A stretch of 64,000 nucleotides of DNA from positions 124,001 to 188,000 of the forward strand of contig NZ_FOPS01000001.1 of the NCBI RefSeq assembly GCF_900113545.1, in the 5' to 3' direction. The notes beneath the pieces are model-generated. The model did not search any database. It was given only the letters and a program-made list of their open reading frames with translations, and had not been told where the DNA came from. Of the stretch, positions 28,817-39,792 are shown one piece after another. Origin of the DNA: Neisseria elongata subsp. elongata (GTDB lineage: Bacteria; Pseudomonadota; Gammaproteobacteria; Burkholderiales; Neisseriaceae). A program made the position numbers and the translations under genes. Position 1 is the first letter of the stretch. Every line of letters begins with the position of its first letter.

Positions 28817-31252
28817 TCAGTGTTTACGGACTTTTGCGCTTGACTTTGGCTTTGAACCGCCCACTTGTCCGTTATCGGCGTTTTCGGCTGTTTCGGGCTG
28901 GTATGCCAAACCCAACGCCAAAACTTCGTCTATCCATTTCACCGGATGAATCGTCAGACCTTCCTTCACATTGTCCGGAATTTCTTCCAAGTCCTTCACA
29001 TTGCCCTGCGGTATCAAAACATGTTTGATACCGCCGCGCAAAGCCGCCAGCAGTTTTTCCTTCAAACCGCCGATGGGCAGCACTTCGCCACGCAGCGTAA
29101 TCTCCCCGGTCATGGCCACATCGGCGCGCACGGGAATATTGGTGAATGCGGAAACCATGGCCAAAGTCATGCCTATGCCCGCGCTGGGCCCGTCTTTCGG
29201 GGTTGCACCTTCGGGAACATGGATATGGATGTCGTGTTTTTCATAAAAATCGGCGGCTAACCCTAATCCGTCTGCACGAGACCGAACGACACTCCACGCG
29301 GCGGTAATCGATTCCTGCATTACATCGCCCAGTTTGCCCGTGCGGACAATATTGCCTTTGCCTTTCAAAGCCACTGCTTCGATGGTCAGTAATTCGCCTC
29401 CCACTTCCGTCCATGCTAAGCCGGTAACCTGTCCAACCCGGTTTTCACTTTCGGCCACACCGAAATCGTAATGGCGCACACCGAGATAATCAGACAAATT
29501 TTCAGCATTAACGACTATGGCCTTTGGTTTGCTTTTGCGCGTTTTCGTTTTCTGTGCGTCTTCCGCCAATTGTGCGGCCATTACACCTTTGCGGCAAATT
29601 TTGGCGATTTCCCTATCCAGAGACCGTACGCCTGCTTCACGAGTGTAATAGCGCACGATGTCGCGCACGGCGTCTTCCTCAATCCGTATTTCGCCTTCGC
29701 GCACACCGTTGCGCTCCATTTGCTTGGGAACCAGATACTGCATGGCGATACTGATTTTTTCATCTTCTGTGTATCCCGACAAACGAATGATTTCCATACG
29801 GTCGAGCAAGGCCGGCGGAATATTCATGCTGTTTGAAGTGGCGATAAAAAGCACATCGCTCAAATCATAATCGACTTCGACAAAATGATCGGCAAACGAA
29901 TGATTTTGCTCGGGATCGAGGACTTCCAGCAGCGCGCTGGCAGGATCACCGCGGAAATCATTGCCGAGTTTGTCGATTTCATCGAGCAGGAACAACGGGT
30001 TTTTCACTCCGGCCTTAATCATGCCCTGAATGATTTTGCCCGGCATCGAACCGATATAGGTACGGCGGTGGCCGCGGATTTCGCTTTCATCCTTTACACC
30101 GCCCAAAGCCATGCGGATATACTTCCTGCCCGTCGCTTTGGCAATTGAGTGGCCGAGCGAGGTTTTACCGACACCCGGAGGGCCGACCAAGCATAAAATC
30201 GGGCCTTTGAGTTTGTCGCTGCGTTTTTGCACAGCCAGATATTCCAAGATGCGCTCTTTCACTTTCTCCAAGCCGTAATGGTCGGCATTCAGCACCAAAT
30301 CGGCCTTGGCAATATCTTTAATCACGCGGGTCTTTTTCTTCCACGGCAATTCCAACAGAGTGTCGATATAGTTCCGCACCACTGTCGATTCCGCCGACAT
30401 CGGCGGCATCATTTTCAATTTTTTCAATTCCGACAAAGCCTTGCCTTCAGCTTCCTTGCTCATGCCTGCAGCTTTGATGTCGGCTTCCAGCTTGTCCAGC
30501 TCGGCACGTTCGTCTTCCTCGCCCAATTCCTTATGGATGGCTTTAACCTGCTCGTTCAAGTAATACTCGCGCTGGGATTTTTCCATTTGCCGCTTCACAC
30601 GGCCACGGATGCGTTTTTCCACTTGCAGGATATCGAGTTCGGCATCAAGCTGGCCGAGCAGGAATTCCATCCGTTCGGCCACATCGACCTTATCCAAAAC
30701 CACTTGGCGCGACTCCAGTTTCAACTGCAAATGTGCCGCGATGGTATCGGTCAGACGGCCGTTGTCCTCAATTCCGGAAATCGTGCCCAACACTTCCGCC
30801 GGAATCTTTTTGTTCAGCTTGGCAAACTGGTCGAATTCATTCAACAACGTGCGGCGCAACGCCTCCATATCCCGATCCGGCCGGGAAACTTCTTCGACTT
30901 CTTCCACATGGGCGAAAAAATAATCGCCGGCGTTTTCCACCGTCAGCGCACGGGCGCGGCGGATGCCTTCCACCAACACCTTTACCGTGCCGTCAGGAAG
31001 TTTCAACACCTGCAGGACATTGGCCACTGTCCCCATTTTGTGCAGGCTGTCGGCTTTAGGTTCTTCATCATTCGGATTTTTTTGCGCGAGCAAAAAAACC
31101 GGTTCGTCGTTTTCCATTGCCTGTTCCAGTGCGGCAATCGATTTGGCACGGCCGACAAACAGCGGCAGAACCATATGGGGGTATACCACCACATCGCGCA
31201 ACGGTAATAAAGCCAGTGCACGGTAATCATCGGATAATTGGGTTTTAGCCAT
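28817..31252 (-). CDS. lon: ATP-dependent protease Lon
   Basis: Lon degrades misfolded and short-lived regulatory proteins in the cytoplasm. The 811-residue protein has the N-terminal substrate domain (about 10-200), Walker [12 protein letters not shown] (about residues 358-368), Walker [11 protein letters not shown] (about 423-432) and the protease domain with catalytic Ser in [10 protein letters not shown] (about 680-689) and a Lys about 43 residues on. It is read toward hup. A DUS at about 31325 lies in its upstream region. Heat-shock control is usual for lon, but I did not identify a promoter. Confidence 0.97.
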   Translation of the reverse strand: MAKTQLSDDYRALALLPLRDVVVYPHMVLPLFVGRAKSIAALEQAMENDEPVFLLAQKNPNDEEPKADSLHKMGTVANVLQVLKLPDGTVKVLVEGIRRARALTVENAGDYFFAHVEEVEEVSRPDRDMEALRRTLLNEFDQFAKLNKKIPAEVLGTISGIEDNGRLTDTIAAHLQLKLESRQVVLDKVDVAERMEFLLGQLDAELDILQVEKRIRGRVKRQMEKSQREYYLNEQVKAIHKELGEEDERAELDKLEADIKAAGMSKEAEGKALSELKKLKMMPPMSAESTVVRNYIDTLLELPWKKKTRVIKDIAKADLVLNADHYGLEKVKERILEYLAVQKRSDKLKGPILCLVGPPGVGKTSLGHSIAKATGRKYIRMALGGVKDESEIRGHRRTYIGSMPGKIIQGMIKAGVKNPLFLLDEIDKLGNDFRGDPASALLEVLDPEQNHSFADHFVEVDYDLSDVLFIATSNSMNIPPALLDRMEIIRLSGYTEDEKISIAMQYLVPKQMERNGVREGEIRIEEDAVRDIVRYYTREAGVRSLDREIAKICRKGVMAAQLAEDAQKTKTRKSKPKAIVVNAENLSDYLGVRHYDFGVAESENRVGQVTGLAWTEVGGELLTIEAVALKGKGNIVRTGKLGDVMQESITAAWSVVRSRADGLGLAADFYEKHDIHIHVPEGATPKDGPSAGIGMTLAMVSAFTNIPVRADVAMTGEITLRGEVLPIGGLKEKLLAALRGGIKHVLIPQGNVKDLEEIPDNVKEGLTIHPVKWIDEVLALGLAYQPETAENADNGQVGGSKPKSSAKVRKH

Positions 31253-31446
31253 AGTTTTTGCTTCCTTTACGAATCTAGGGGCGGGACATTGGGCTGTACC
31301 TAGTTTTTTTCAAGGCTTGATTTTAGGCCGTCTGAAACTTATTTAAGGCAGACTTCAAACGCCGATTGCGCTAGAATATGCACCGTTATTTTTCAGACGG
31401 CCTTCCATTACTTACAGGCCGTCTGAAAACCAGCAAGGAACCAAAA

Positions 31447-31716
31447 ATGACTGAAAAAAAACAAAGCCTCATCGAATTTCCGTGTAATTTTCCGATTAAA
31501 ATTATGGGTGACAAACACCCAGACTTTCCCGCCAAAGTGCTGGAAACTGTGCAACAGCACGCCCCTGATGCCGAACACGGCCACATGACTATACGCGACA
31601 GCAGCAGCGGCAATTATCAAAGCATCACCATGCCTGTAAATGTCGAAAGCCAGGAACATCTCGACAACATCTACCGTTCCCTGACGGCCCATCCGATGGT
31701 GAAAGTCGTACTATAA
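31447..31716 (+). CDS. ybeD: DUF493 family protein, YbeD type
   Basis: An 89-residue protein of the YbeD/UPF0250 family. It has [13 protein letters not shown] (about residues 9-21) and ends [12 protein letters not shown], the ferredoxin-like ACT-type fold known for YbeD. The family sits next to lipB in many bacteria, as here; its role is unknown. I chose the ATG at 31447, since the frame from 31378 runs through an inverted DUS. Its stop overlaps the lipB start by one base. Confidence 0.9.
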   Translation: MTEKKQSLIEFPCNFPIKIMGDKHPDFPAKVLETVQQHAPDAEHGHMTIRDSSSGNYQSITMPVNVESQEHLDNIYRSLTAHPMVKVVL

Positions 31717-32336
31717 TGAAAACCGTACACCTTGGCCGATGCGACTACGCACCCGTGTTCGAAAAAATGAAACGCTTCAACGACGTGCGTACTGCCGATA
31801 CCGAAGACGAACTGTGGGTGGTAGAACACAACCCTATCTTTACCCAAGGCTTGGCCGGCAAACCCGAACACCTGCTGATACATGACGACATACCCGTCGT
31901 CCAAATCGACCGCGGCGGGCAAATCACCTATCACGGCCCCGGCCAGCTGGTGGTCTATACCATGATAGATTTCAAGCGGCGTAAAACCTCCGTCCGCAAC
32001 ATCGTATCCGCGCTGGAAAACAGCATCATCGATACCCTGTCCGACTACGACATCACCGCCAACGCCGACCCGCAACGCCCCGGCGTATATGTGCAAGGCA
32101 AAAAAATCGCCTCCCTAGGCCTACGGATAAAAAACGGCTCGGTTTATCACGGCCTGGCCCTCAATATCGACATGGACCTGAGCCCTTTCACCCACATCAA
32201 CCCCTGCGGCTACGCCGGTTTGGAAATGACACAAATCGCCGAATACGTCCGCCCTGCTCCGTCCTTCGGCGAAGTAGCAAAAAAACTGACGGGCTACTTG
32301 GAAGGCCGTCTGAAAACGAAAGCACCACACGAATGA
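31716..32336 (+). CDS. lipB: Octanoyl-[ACP]:protein N-octanoyltransferase
   Basis: LipB moves octanoate from acyl carrier protein to lipoyl domains, here AceF and Lpd. Motifs: [20 protein letters not shown] (about residues 65-84), [20 protein letters not shown] with the catalytic Lys (about 129-148) and the catalytic Cys in NPCGYAGL (about 164-171). The 206-residue length is typical. It overlaps ybeD by one base and lipA by four, so the three genes form one translationally coupled operon. Confidence 0.96.
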   Translation: MKTVHLGRCDYAPVFEKMKRFNDVRTADTEDELWVVEHNPIFTQGLAGKPEHLLIHDDIPVVQIDRGGQITYHGPGQLVVYTMIDFKRRKTSVRNIVSALENSIIDTLSDYDITANADPQRPGVYVQGKKIASLGLRIKNGSVYHGLALNIDMDLSPFTHINPCGYAGLEMTQIAEYVRPAPSFGEVAKKLTGYLEGRLKTKAPHE

Positions 32337-33319
32337 CCACAGAAACAAACCCTCTCGACAACCGACAAGGCGTCAAACACACCGGCGCATCAAAAACCGC
32401 CCGCATCCCGATCAAAGTCGTTCCGCTGGAAGAAAAACTGAAAAAACCGGAATGGATACGCGCCAAACTGCCGAATCCGAAGAAATTTTTCGAAATCAAA
32501 GACATCCTGCGCGAACAAAAAATGCATACCGTCTGCGAGGAGGCCGCCTGCCCCAACATCAGCGAATGCTTCAGCAAAGGCACGGCCACCTTCATGATTA
32601 TGGGCGACATGTGTACGCGCCGCTGCCCCTTCTGCGCCGTCGGACACGGCAGACCAAACCCGCTCGATCCCGAAGAACCGCAAAACTTAGCCAACTCCGT
32701 CCGCGCCATGAAACTGCGCTACGTCGTCATCACATCGGTAGACCGGGACGACTTGCGCGACGGGGGTGCGCAACACTTTGCAGACTGCATTACCGCCATC
32801 CGAGAAGCCAGCCCCACCACCAAAATCGAAATCCTGGTACCTGATTTCCGCGGCCGCTTAGATATTGCATTAAAAATTTTGGCGCAAACCCCGCCCGACG
32901 TAATGAACCACAACCTCGAAACGCACCCGCGCCTCTACAAACAGGCACGGCCGGGCGCGGATTACAAACACTCACTCGAACTTTTACGCCGCTACAAAGA
33001 AATGATGCCGCACATCCCAACCAAATCCGGCATCATGGTCGGCTTGGGCGAAACAGACGATGAAATACGCGAAATCATGGATGACATGAGGGCGCACAAT
33101 ATCGAAATGATTACCATCGGCCAATATCTGCAGCCTTCAGACGGCCACCTACCCGTTTTGCGCTATGTTACCCCCGATATGTTCAAACAATTTGAACGTG
33201 AAGCATACGCCAAAGGCTTTACCAACGCGGCTTGCGGCGCAATGGTACGCTCCAGCTACCATGCCGACGAACAAGCAGCCGAAGCACTGCGCGAATGTGT
33301 GAATTCTAACAATAAATGA
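32333..33319 (+). CDS. lipA: Lipoyl synthase
   Basis: LipA inserts two sulfur atoms into the octanoyl chain. The auxiliary cluster site [12 protein letters not shown] (about residues 69-80) and the radical SAM site CTRRCPFC (about 95-102) are intact, as is the C-terminal Arg-Ser-Ser in [11 protein letters not shown] (near 303-313). The 328-residue protein is complete. The Tn7-like element starts within a few bases of its stop codon, as Tn7 does downstream of glmS. The last residues (ECVNSNNK) should be compared with relatives lacking the element. Confidence 0.96.
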   Translation: MTTETNPLDNRQGVKHTGASKTARIPIKVVPLEEKLKKPEWIRAKLPNPKKFFEIKDILREQKMHTVCEEAACPNISECFSKGTATFMIMGDMCTRRCPFCAVGHGRPNPLDPEEPQNLANSVRAMKLRYVVITSVDRDDLRDGGAQHFADCITAIREASPTTKIEILVPDFRGRLDIALKILAQTPPDVMNHNLETHPRLYKQARPGADYKHSLELLRRYKEMMPHIPTKSGIMVGLGETDDEIREIMDDMRAHNIEMITIGQYLQPSDGHLPVLRYVTPDMFKQFEREAYAKGFTNAACGAMVRSSYHADEQAAEALRECVNSNNK

Positions 33320-33336
33320 TACTGAACATCGCTCTT

Positions 33337-33364
33337 TGGTGCTATACATCACTAAATGGTGCTA
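33337..33364 (+). repeat. Left-end repeats of the Tn7-like element, candidate TnsB sites
   Basis: TGGTGCTA occurs at 33337-33344 and 33357-33364, starts 20 bases apart. The second copy, ACTAAATGGTGCTAA, matches the right-end copy in inverted orientation. Spaced terminal repeats bound by TnsB are typical of Tn7 ends. Confidence 0.6.
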
Positions 33365-33379
33365 ACATGGAATAACAAG

Positions 33380-35128
33380 ATGCCGGTGATCCAGATTAAA
33401 GAATTTCCCAACGACGGAAGAGTTTGGAGAATTGATTGGTTCGGAGCAGTACGAAAAAACGATAACGTACCTACGGAACCGACCATCGACGTTTATCTCA
33501 GACCTGTATCAGTAACAGACAAAACGTCTATTGCTGATTTTGGCTGGTTAAATAAAGAGCGAATATGCTGCACTATTGGTGTTGGACAACTGCCGGTACT
33601 TACTATCGGTTCTCTTTGGAAAAACGGTAAGTTATTGGATTACCAAGTTATCGTGCCTAGTAATCTACCAAACGTTAACATAGCTGAAGATTCTGTACGT
33701 TTGATTGAAGCAGCGCATAAAGATCAAACCGGTTATATCATCAATAAAGCTGCCTTTGATATTGGCGGTTTCAAAAATGGATTATCTGCAAGATGTTTGG
33801 CTATTGAATCTGATGGAGATCCCTATTCAATCATTATTCCCGTTGCTGAAGTTATTCGTTTTTATTACGCCATTTCAACCAATTTGGCCAAGATTGCTTT
33901 TTTGGGGTCATATGAAACTAATTTCGATCAAATCATCGGTGAACGATGCGGTTTTGATTCAAAAACCAAGATTCTCATAATCCATTTACGACAATGGCTT
34001 TACGATAATGAGGGATGGGTTTTGGGTAGGATTTTAAGGGACAAAAATGCACAGCAGGGATTTTTCCAAATTCATCGTTCGTTAGTCAAACAATCAGTGG
34101 GGAAGTATCATCAGCCGATGCCGGAAACTAATTTCCCGTTTCAAGGAAAAACAGATTGGGCTGCACGCTGCCTAAGTTTTACGAGCGGTGGAAAAGTTCG
34201 TACCTTAATCTTAGAATTATTGCGTTGTACTGCTCCCTTTCCTTTTTCTAATTTAGTGGTTATTAGAGACAATGATGGCAGGCAAGCATCTCCAGAAACT
34301 GATCTACCGGAATCAAATAAACGTCCTTATCTAAGGAACCAGGGATTAAAATCTGATACTTCAAAAAAACTGCATAGCATAGAAGAACCTGTGCAGAATA
34401 TGAAAAGAATGGTTATTGACTATGTAAAAGAACGTTTTGGAGATCTTTGGAATAAAGAACTCATCAAGCCTGAAAAAGAGTTTTGTAATTATAGAAAAAC
34501 AGACTTACTGTTTTTGCCGCCATCGGAATCGACCACAGCATTGGGAACCGGCGACGGTACATCAGGACAGTCCAAAACTACCCCCATTTCAATCTCTATT
34601 AATGTTGGAAAAGAAACAGGCATCGCTCAAAAGCTACGTTCTCACAGTCGTTCCGAAGCTCTGCCTGCTACCTTTGAAAATATGATGGCCGCTGTCCGAT
34701 ATTTATCAGAGAACTATCAGGATAGAGGTGTTACGGCAAAAGTATGGCCGACCCTATATATGCCGTTAACTTCTAATCGTAGCAGTCAATGGTCTTATTT
34801 AGATACTTCTGCAACAACAACCAACCTAGTCAAAACTCCAAGAAGAGTTTTAATTACCGAACTCAATATAGATAATATGCTATTTTGGTTGGTGGAGTTT
34901 GAACAAAGAGAATCAGAATCCTTAACTGCTGCTATGATATATGGAGCAAGTTCAATGAAGGCTGAAGAAATAAAAAAAATCCTGCATTTGCTTGCTCGGT
35001 CAAAAGGAATTTGGAAAAATATTCCTCCACACGGGAGATTTCATATCAGGCCAATGAAGCATAGCTGGCCGAGTATCGAAGAATATGCTTCATCTATTTA
35101 CAAAGCCTGCTTGGCAACTTCCACCTGA
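33380..35128 (+). CDS. TnsE-like target-site selector
   Basis: A 582-residue protein just inside the left end. Lining it up from memory with Tn7 TnsE (538 residues) gives three matching blocks. These are the segment before YSIIIPVAEVIRFYYAISTN (about 150-169), a middle block WAARCLSFTSGGKVRTLILE (about 255-274), and a C-terminal block RRVLITELNIDNMLFWLVEF with the following helices and IWKNIPPHG (about 493-560). TnsE directs Tn7 to replicating DNA such as mobile plasmids by binding the sliding clamp and recessed 3' ends. In Tn7 it lies beside tnsABCD; here it is alone at the other end. The in-frame ATG at 33356 falls inside the end repeat, so I prefer 33380 behind GGAATAAC. Confidence 0.72.
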   Translation: MPVIQIKEFPNDGRVWRIDWFGAVRKNDNVPTEPTIDVYLRPVSVTDKTSIADFGWLNKERICCTIGVGQLPVLTIGSLWKNGKLLDYQVIVPSNLPNVNIAEDSVRLIEAAHKDQTGYIINKAAFDIGGFKNGLSARCLAIESDGDPYSIIIPVAEVIRFYYAISTNLAKIAFLGSYETNFDQIIGERCGFDSKTKILIIHLRQWLYDNEGWVLGRILRDKNAQQGFFQIHRSLVKQSVGKYHQPMPETNFPFQGKTDWAARCLSFTSGGKVRTLILELLRCTAPFPFSNLVVIRDNDGRQASPETDLPESNKRPYLRNQGLKSDTSKKLHSIEEPVQNMKRMVIDYVKERFGDLWNKELIKPEKEFCNYRKTDLLFLPPSESTTALGTGDGTSGQSKTTPISISINVGKETGIAQKLRSHSRSEALPATFENMMAAVRYLSENYQDRGVTAKVWPTLYMPLTSNRSSQWSYLDTSATTTNLVKTPRRVLITELNIDNMLFWLVEFEQRESESLTAAMIYGASSMKAEEIKKILHLLARSKGIWKNIPPHGRFHIRPMKHSWPSIEEYASSIYKACLATST

Positions 35129-35216
35129 CTTGTGTTTCTGTTGGTACAATCCAAATCTATTAGTACATCTGTCATTTAGATACATTAATATTTTCTTAAT
35201 TTTTAGGATGCAACTT

Positions 35217-35303
<87 letters not shown>

Positions 35304-35355
35304 AGAATTCAACTCATTGTGCTGATTTTTTGTCAAGTGATACGGGAGGTACAAA

Positions 35356-37104
35356 ATGCCCGAATTAACTTGGCAAGGAAAAGCTCAAGTCAAACTGCAT
35401 CATCTGGATGTGCCGTTTCATCTTCTCAACAAGCAATATGATTTTCACGCGGCTGCCGGTTCGCCCGATAACCGCAGCGACAATATTTTGATCCACGGCG
35501 ATAACCTGTTAGCACTTAAATCACTGTTGCCAGAATTTGGCGGCAAGATCAACTGCATCTATATCGATCCTCCGTACAATACTGGCGAAGAAAAGTGGGT
35601 ATATAACGACAATGTGAATGACCCCCGTATCAAAAAATGGCTGGGTGAAGTGGTAGGCAAAGAGGGTGAGGATTTCAGTCGCCATGATAAATGGTTGTGC
35701 ATGATGTATCCGCGGTTAAAGCTGTTGAAACAACTACTGGCCGAAGATGGAGTAATCTTTATCAGTATTGACGATAATGAACAGGCCTGCCTGAAACTGA
35801 TTTGTGATGAGATTTTTGGCGAGGGATTTATTGGCTGCTTTGTTCACAATAAACTTAATTCAAAAAATGATAGGACAAATATTCAAAAAAACCATGAATA
35901 CATTTTAGTGTATTACAAAAGAAATTCTTCCAGTCCGATCGATATTGTCTCCGTAGCGAACGATAAAATAAAAGAAGTTTTTGAAGAGAATGGGGAATTT
36001 TTTTATTTAAATGACACGATTACTACTCGGGGAGATGGGGGAGAATTAAATGCACGCCCCAATCTCGGTTATACGATTTACTATAATCCTGAAACTAAAA
36101 AAAGTATTGCAGTGGTTGATTACGATGTCGAACGAGCCAAAATATCTAACCATCTTAACGAAATCTACACCGATGATTTTAATTTGATTAATCAAGGATT
36201 TATTCCAATTAGACCTCCACAAGTTCGTGGAAAATTAGGTTGCTGGACTTGGTCTTTGGAAAAATTCAATTCCAACAATAAAAACATCTTGATCAAAGAA
36301 ACAAAAAATTCGTACCGTGTACACAAAAGAACGTTTGTGGAAAAAAGGAATGTAGAAAGTATTGGAAATTCTTTGGTTTACCGAATGACCAATCGAATTA
36401 ACGCCAGAAGCATTTTGGAGTTTTCAAGCAGCAATGGAGTATTGGTGTTAAACGAAATTATGGGACAACGAGGCGTTTTCAAATATCCAAAAAATGTTTC
36501 AATGATTGAATATTTGATTTGCCTTATAGATAACCCAAACGCCTTAATCCTAGACAGCTTTTCAGGTAGTGGTACCACTGCTCACGCCGTGTTGTCGCTC
36601 AATCAAAAAGACGGCGGCAACCGCCGGTTTATTGGTGTGGAAATGATGGATTATGCCGAAAATATTACTGCCGAGCGCATCCGCCGTGTTATCAACGGCT
36701 ACGGTACAAAACCCGAAACCCAAAACGGTACAGGCGGAGGCTTTTCGTTTTACACTGTGGGGGAACCGCTTTTTCAAGATGACAATCTCAATCCCAAAGC
36801 ACCACTTTGCGCCATCCGTGAATACATCGGCTATACCGAAGGTTTGAAAGATATTTGGCACACGGACAACGGCGTATCACCCCACGCTTTGGGTTATCAA
36901 AACGGTACGGCGTATGTGTTTTATTACGAACCGCATACCACGGCGCTCAGTTGGGATTTTCTCAACACGCTGAATGCCGAAGGCCTGTCTGAAAAACCGG
37001 AACAATGGGTTATTTATGCCGATACCAATGTTTTGACGGACGAGCAGTTAAAACAGTCCAATATTATCTTCAAACGCATTCCGCGTGATATTTCCGGGTT
37101 ATAA
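35356..37104 (+). CDS. mod: Type III restriction-modification system DNA methyltransferase
   Basis: Mod methylates adenine in an asymmetric site and sets the specificity of the complex. The catalytic motif DPPYNTG lies at residues 71-77 and the AdoMet motif DSFSGSGTTA at about 400-409, the order of beta-class N6-adenine methylases. The stretch between (about 130-390) should hold the target recognition domain and is the most AT-rich part. The 582-residue length fits Mod. The ATG follows GGGAGGT. The regulation is probably phase-variable through the upstream CACG tract. res follows after 10 bases. Confidence 0.92.
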   Translation: MPELTWQGKAQVKLHHLDVPFHLLNKQYDFHAAAGSPDNRSDNILIHGDNLLALKSLLPEFGGKINCIYIDPPYNTGEEKWVYNDNVNDPRIKKWLGEVVGKEGEDFSRHDKWLCMMYPRLKLLKQLLAEDGVIFISIDDNEQACLKLICDEIFGEGFIGCFVHNKLNSKNDRTNIQKNHEYILVYYKRNSSSPIDIVSVANDKIKEVFEENGEFFYLNDTITTRGDGGELNARPNLGYTIYYNPETKKSIAVVDYDVERAKISNHLNEIYTDDFNLINQGFIPIRPPQVRGKLGCWTWSLEKFNSNNKNILIKETKNSYRVHKRTFVEKRNVESIGNSLVYRMTNRINARSILEFSSSNGVLVLNEIMGQRGVFKYPKNVSMIEYLICLIDNPNALILDSFSGSGTTAHAVLSLNQKDGGNRRFIGVEMMDYAENITAERIRRVINGYGTKPETQNGTGGGFSFYTVGEPLFQDDNLNPKAPLCAIREYIGYTEGLKDIWHTDNGVSPHALGYQNGTAYVFYYEPHTTALSWDFLNTLNAEGLSEKPEQWVIYADTNVLTDEQLKQSNIIFKRIPRDISGL

Positions 37105-37114
37105 AGGATAAAAA

Positions 37115-39739
37115 ATGGAACTAAAGAAATATCAGCAAAATGTAATTGATGATCTGGAAGCATTTTTGCGTGTGCTGGAGGATTCAATCAGTCTGAAAAC
37201 TGCATTTGCCGATTATTGGAAAATGCACGCCCGTTTTCCGCTGGCAGTAGATAAAATTGTACCGTATCACGATAAAGTAATAGGGGTACCGAGAGTGTGC
37301 CTGAAAGTGCCGACGGCTGGAGGAAAAACCTTTATTGCCGTGAATGCTTTGCAGCCGATTTTTGCGGCTCGTGAGTTGTCGGCGCGACAGGCGCGTTTAG
37401 TGGTGTGGCTGGTGCCGTCTGAATCCATTTTATCGCAGACGTTGGCGAATCTGCGCGATCTTGCGCACCCATATCGACAGAAATTAACGGTGCATTTCGG
37501 TAATCACGTTAATATCTTGGATAAAGAGCAGGTGTTGCGCGGTACTGATTTTGACGCGGATTCAGTGGTACGCGGCATTTCCATTATCGTAATGACGTTT
37601 GATAGCCTGAAAGGCCGTAGCAAAGAGACACTGCGTGCATTTCGGGAAAATCCGAACCTGGCTTCGTTTGATGTTTTTAGGCTGTCTCAAAATGAGTTAA
37701 CAGAGTTTGATGATACGGCACTGATTAACGTGCTGCGTTCGATGAATCCGGTGATTATAGTGGATGAAAGTCATAATGCCAGTACGCCGTTGTCGGAAGA
37801 AATGCTTTTGAATCTGAATCCGTGTTTCGTGCTGGAATTGACTGCTACGCCGCATGAGAACAGCAATATCATTAGCTATGTTGATGCAATGGCGTTGCAC
37901 AGCGAACAGATGATTAAACTGCCTCTGATGGTAAGCCAGCAAAACAGCCAAAGTGACGTAATGATGGCTGCGCTGACGTTACGGCACAATTTGGAGGCAT
38001 TAGCGCTGGCTGAGCAAACAAAAGGTGGTGCCTATATCCGCCCAATCATTCTGTTCCAAGCTGAGCCTAAAAGTAAAGAAGACACAATCACGTTTGAAAA
38101 AGTGAAAGCGCAATTGTTGGATATTGGTATCCCAGAGAATCAGATCGCCATTAAAACCAGCGAAATCAATGAACTGAAAAATGTGGATCTGTTGTCACCT
38201 GATTGTGAAGTTCGTTTTGTGATTACCGTAAATGCACTCAAAGAAGGCTGGGATTGTCCGTTCGCATATATTTTGGCCAATTTAGCAAATAAATCCTCGG
38301 TAGTTGATGTTACTCAAATTGTCGGACGTGTGCTGCGACAACCTTATGCCCGTTGGCATAATAAAAAACTGTTGAACAGCAGTTTCGTGTTTACGTCTAG
38401 TGAGAAATTTCACGAAACACTCAAAAGTTTGGAAATGGGCTTGGTTAATGCAGGGTTTAGCCGTGAGGATTACCGTATTGCTCAAACAGAAATGCCACCT
38501 AAAAATACGCCAGATGTTGCACAACCTGAATTGACGTTGACTGCTCATGAACTGCCCGACATAGACGATTTTAACGTATCACCGACATTCAAGCTTCCTA
38601 ACAATATGAGTGAACAGGTGGCTGATAATCCTGTTGCCGAACAAATTACCGAATTGGTTATACAAACTGTTGCTGCCAATGTTGAGTTTGGTGAACAGGC
38701 ACAAGCTGCTACTGCCATGAATGCCCCACCAACGGAGTTGCAGGAGAAAATTACGATGTACCCCATTCGCCCTGAATTTACCGAAATGATGGCAGATTTC
38801 CGTTTGCCACAGTTTGTAATTCATTTGGATAATGGTTTGTTTAACGAGGTGGTGTTGTTTGACAGAACTAATTTACTGATAGATTTCCCATTGGGAAGAT
38901 GTGATACCGTCATTGATTTTGGACAGATTAACGGGGTGGTTTACACCAGTGAATTTAAAAACGAACGTGAAGTAGAATTTAGCCCTCTGAAAAATCAGGA
39001 AAAGCAGGAATTACTGAATTTATTTGCCAATCAATCAGACGAAACGCAGCAGAGGAGTTTGGTGGAAAGTTTGTTTCAACTGGCTGGAAAACGAGTATTC
39101 TATCCGATTGATGATAATGATGTGCGCAAATATTTCCGTCGCATTGTGGAAGATATGACTGATGCACAACGTAAACATTGTTTTGAACATATTGACCAAT
39201 ACTACAAAGTTATTAAGAAGAAAATTGACGGTTTAGCAGGTAATTATGCAGAACAAGAATTTTTCAGGCAGCGTGAAAAAGACGCATTAATGATGCAAGC
39301 AATGTATTCATTCAAGACATCTATTGCTCCAACTGAATTGGCAACTTCATTAGGCAAGAGTTTGTATGAACGAGAGGGTAAGATTAGTGATTTTGAAACC
39401 ATGATTTTGCGTAAAATTTTGGAAGATAATGGAGTAAATTTACGTTGGTGGCATCGAAACGAAAGTAAAAAAGGCTTTTGTATCAACAGCTTTATTAATC
39501 ATTTTCCTGATTTTGTGTTGCTAACGGAAAAAGGCACGGTGGTGGCGCTGGAAACTAAAGGTGAACAATTGGATGGCGCTGGTAGTAAAGATAGGATCCG
39601 GGCTGGCAAGGATTGGGAAAAGGCCGCCAATGCACTGAACGATGGGAGAAAATATCGTTATATGATGGTGTTTGATCAAGAGCGGCTCGAAGGTGCATAT
39701 GATGTGGCAGCAATGTTGGATTTACTCAGGAGTCTGTAA
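37115..39739 (+). CDS. res: Type III restriction enzyme Res subunit
   Basis: Res is the helicase-nuclease that cuts unmodified DNA with Mod. The 874-residue protein has helicase Walker A VPTAGGKTF (about residues 66-74), motif II VDESHN (about 216-221), TATPHE (motif III region, near 243-248) and motif VI QIVGRVLRQPY (about 402-412). The C-terminal nuclease is PDFVLLTEKGTVVALETKG (about 799-817), with the catalytic Asp and ExK of the PD-(D/E)xK fold. It is complete and should be active if Mod is on. It is convergent with tniQ, 53 bases apart. Confidence 0.92.
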   Translation: MELKKYQQNVIDDLEAFLRVLEDSISLKTAFADYWKMHARFPLAVDKIVPYHDKVIGVPRVCLKVPTAGGKTFIAVNALQPIFAARELSARQARLVVWLVPSESILSQTLANLRDLAHPYRQKLTVHFGNHVNILDKEQVLRGTDFDADSVVRGISIIVMTFDSLKGRSKETLRAFRENPNLASFDVFRLSQNELTEFDDTALINVLRSMNPVIIVDESHNASTPLSEEMLLNLNPCFVLELTATPHENSNIISYVDAMALHSEQMIKLPLMVSQQNSQSDVMMAALTLRHNLEALALAEQTKGGAYIRPIILFQAEPKSKEDTITFEKVKAQLLDIGIPENQIAIKTSEINELKNVDLLSPDCEVRFVITVNALKEGWDCPFAYILANLANKSSVVDVTQIVGRVLRQPYARWHNKKLLNSSFVFTSSEKFHETLKSLEMGLVNAGFSREDYRIAQTEMPPKNTPDVAQPELTLTAHELPDIDDFNVSPTFKLPNNMSEQVADNPVAEQITELVIQTVAANVEFGEQAQAATAMNAPPTELQEKITMYPIRPEFTEMMADFRLPQFVIHLDNGLFNEVVLFDRTNLLIDFPLGRCDTVIDFGQINGVVYTSEFKNEREVEFSPLKNQEKQELLNLFANQSDETQQRSLVESLFQLAGKRVFYPIDDNDVRKYFRRIVEDMTDAQRKHCFEHIDQYYKVIKKKIDGLAGNYAEQEFFRQREKDALMMQAMYSFKTSIAPTELATSLGKSLYEREGKISDFETMILRKILEDNGVNLRWWHRNESKKGFCINSFINHFPDFVLLTEKGTVVALETKGEQLDGAGSKDRIRAGKDWEKAANALNDGRKYRYMMVFDQERLEGAYDVAAMLDLLRSL

Positions 39740-39792
39740 TAATCAAAATGAGTGCGTACCTCTGTTTGTCTTGATAATGAATTCAATAATTT

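Noticed and set aside
30227-31207. Forward frame of 326 codons opposite lon
   Set aside because: Phe-, His- and Gln-rich shadow of lon with no known domain.
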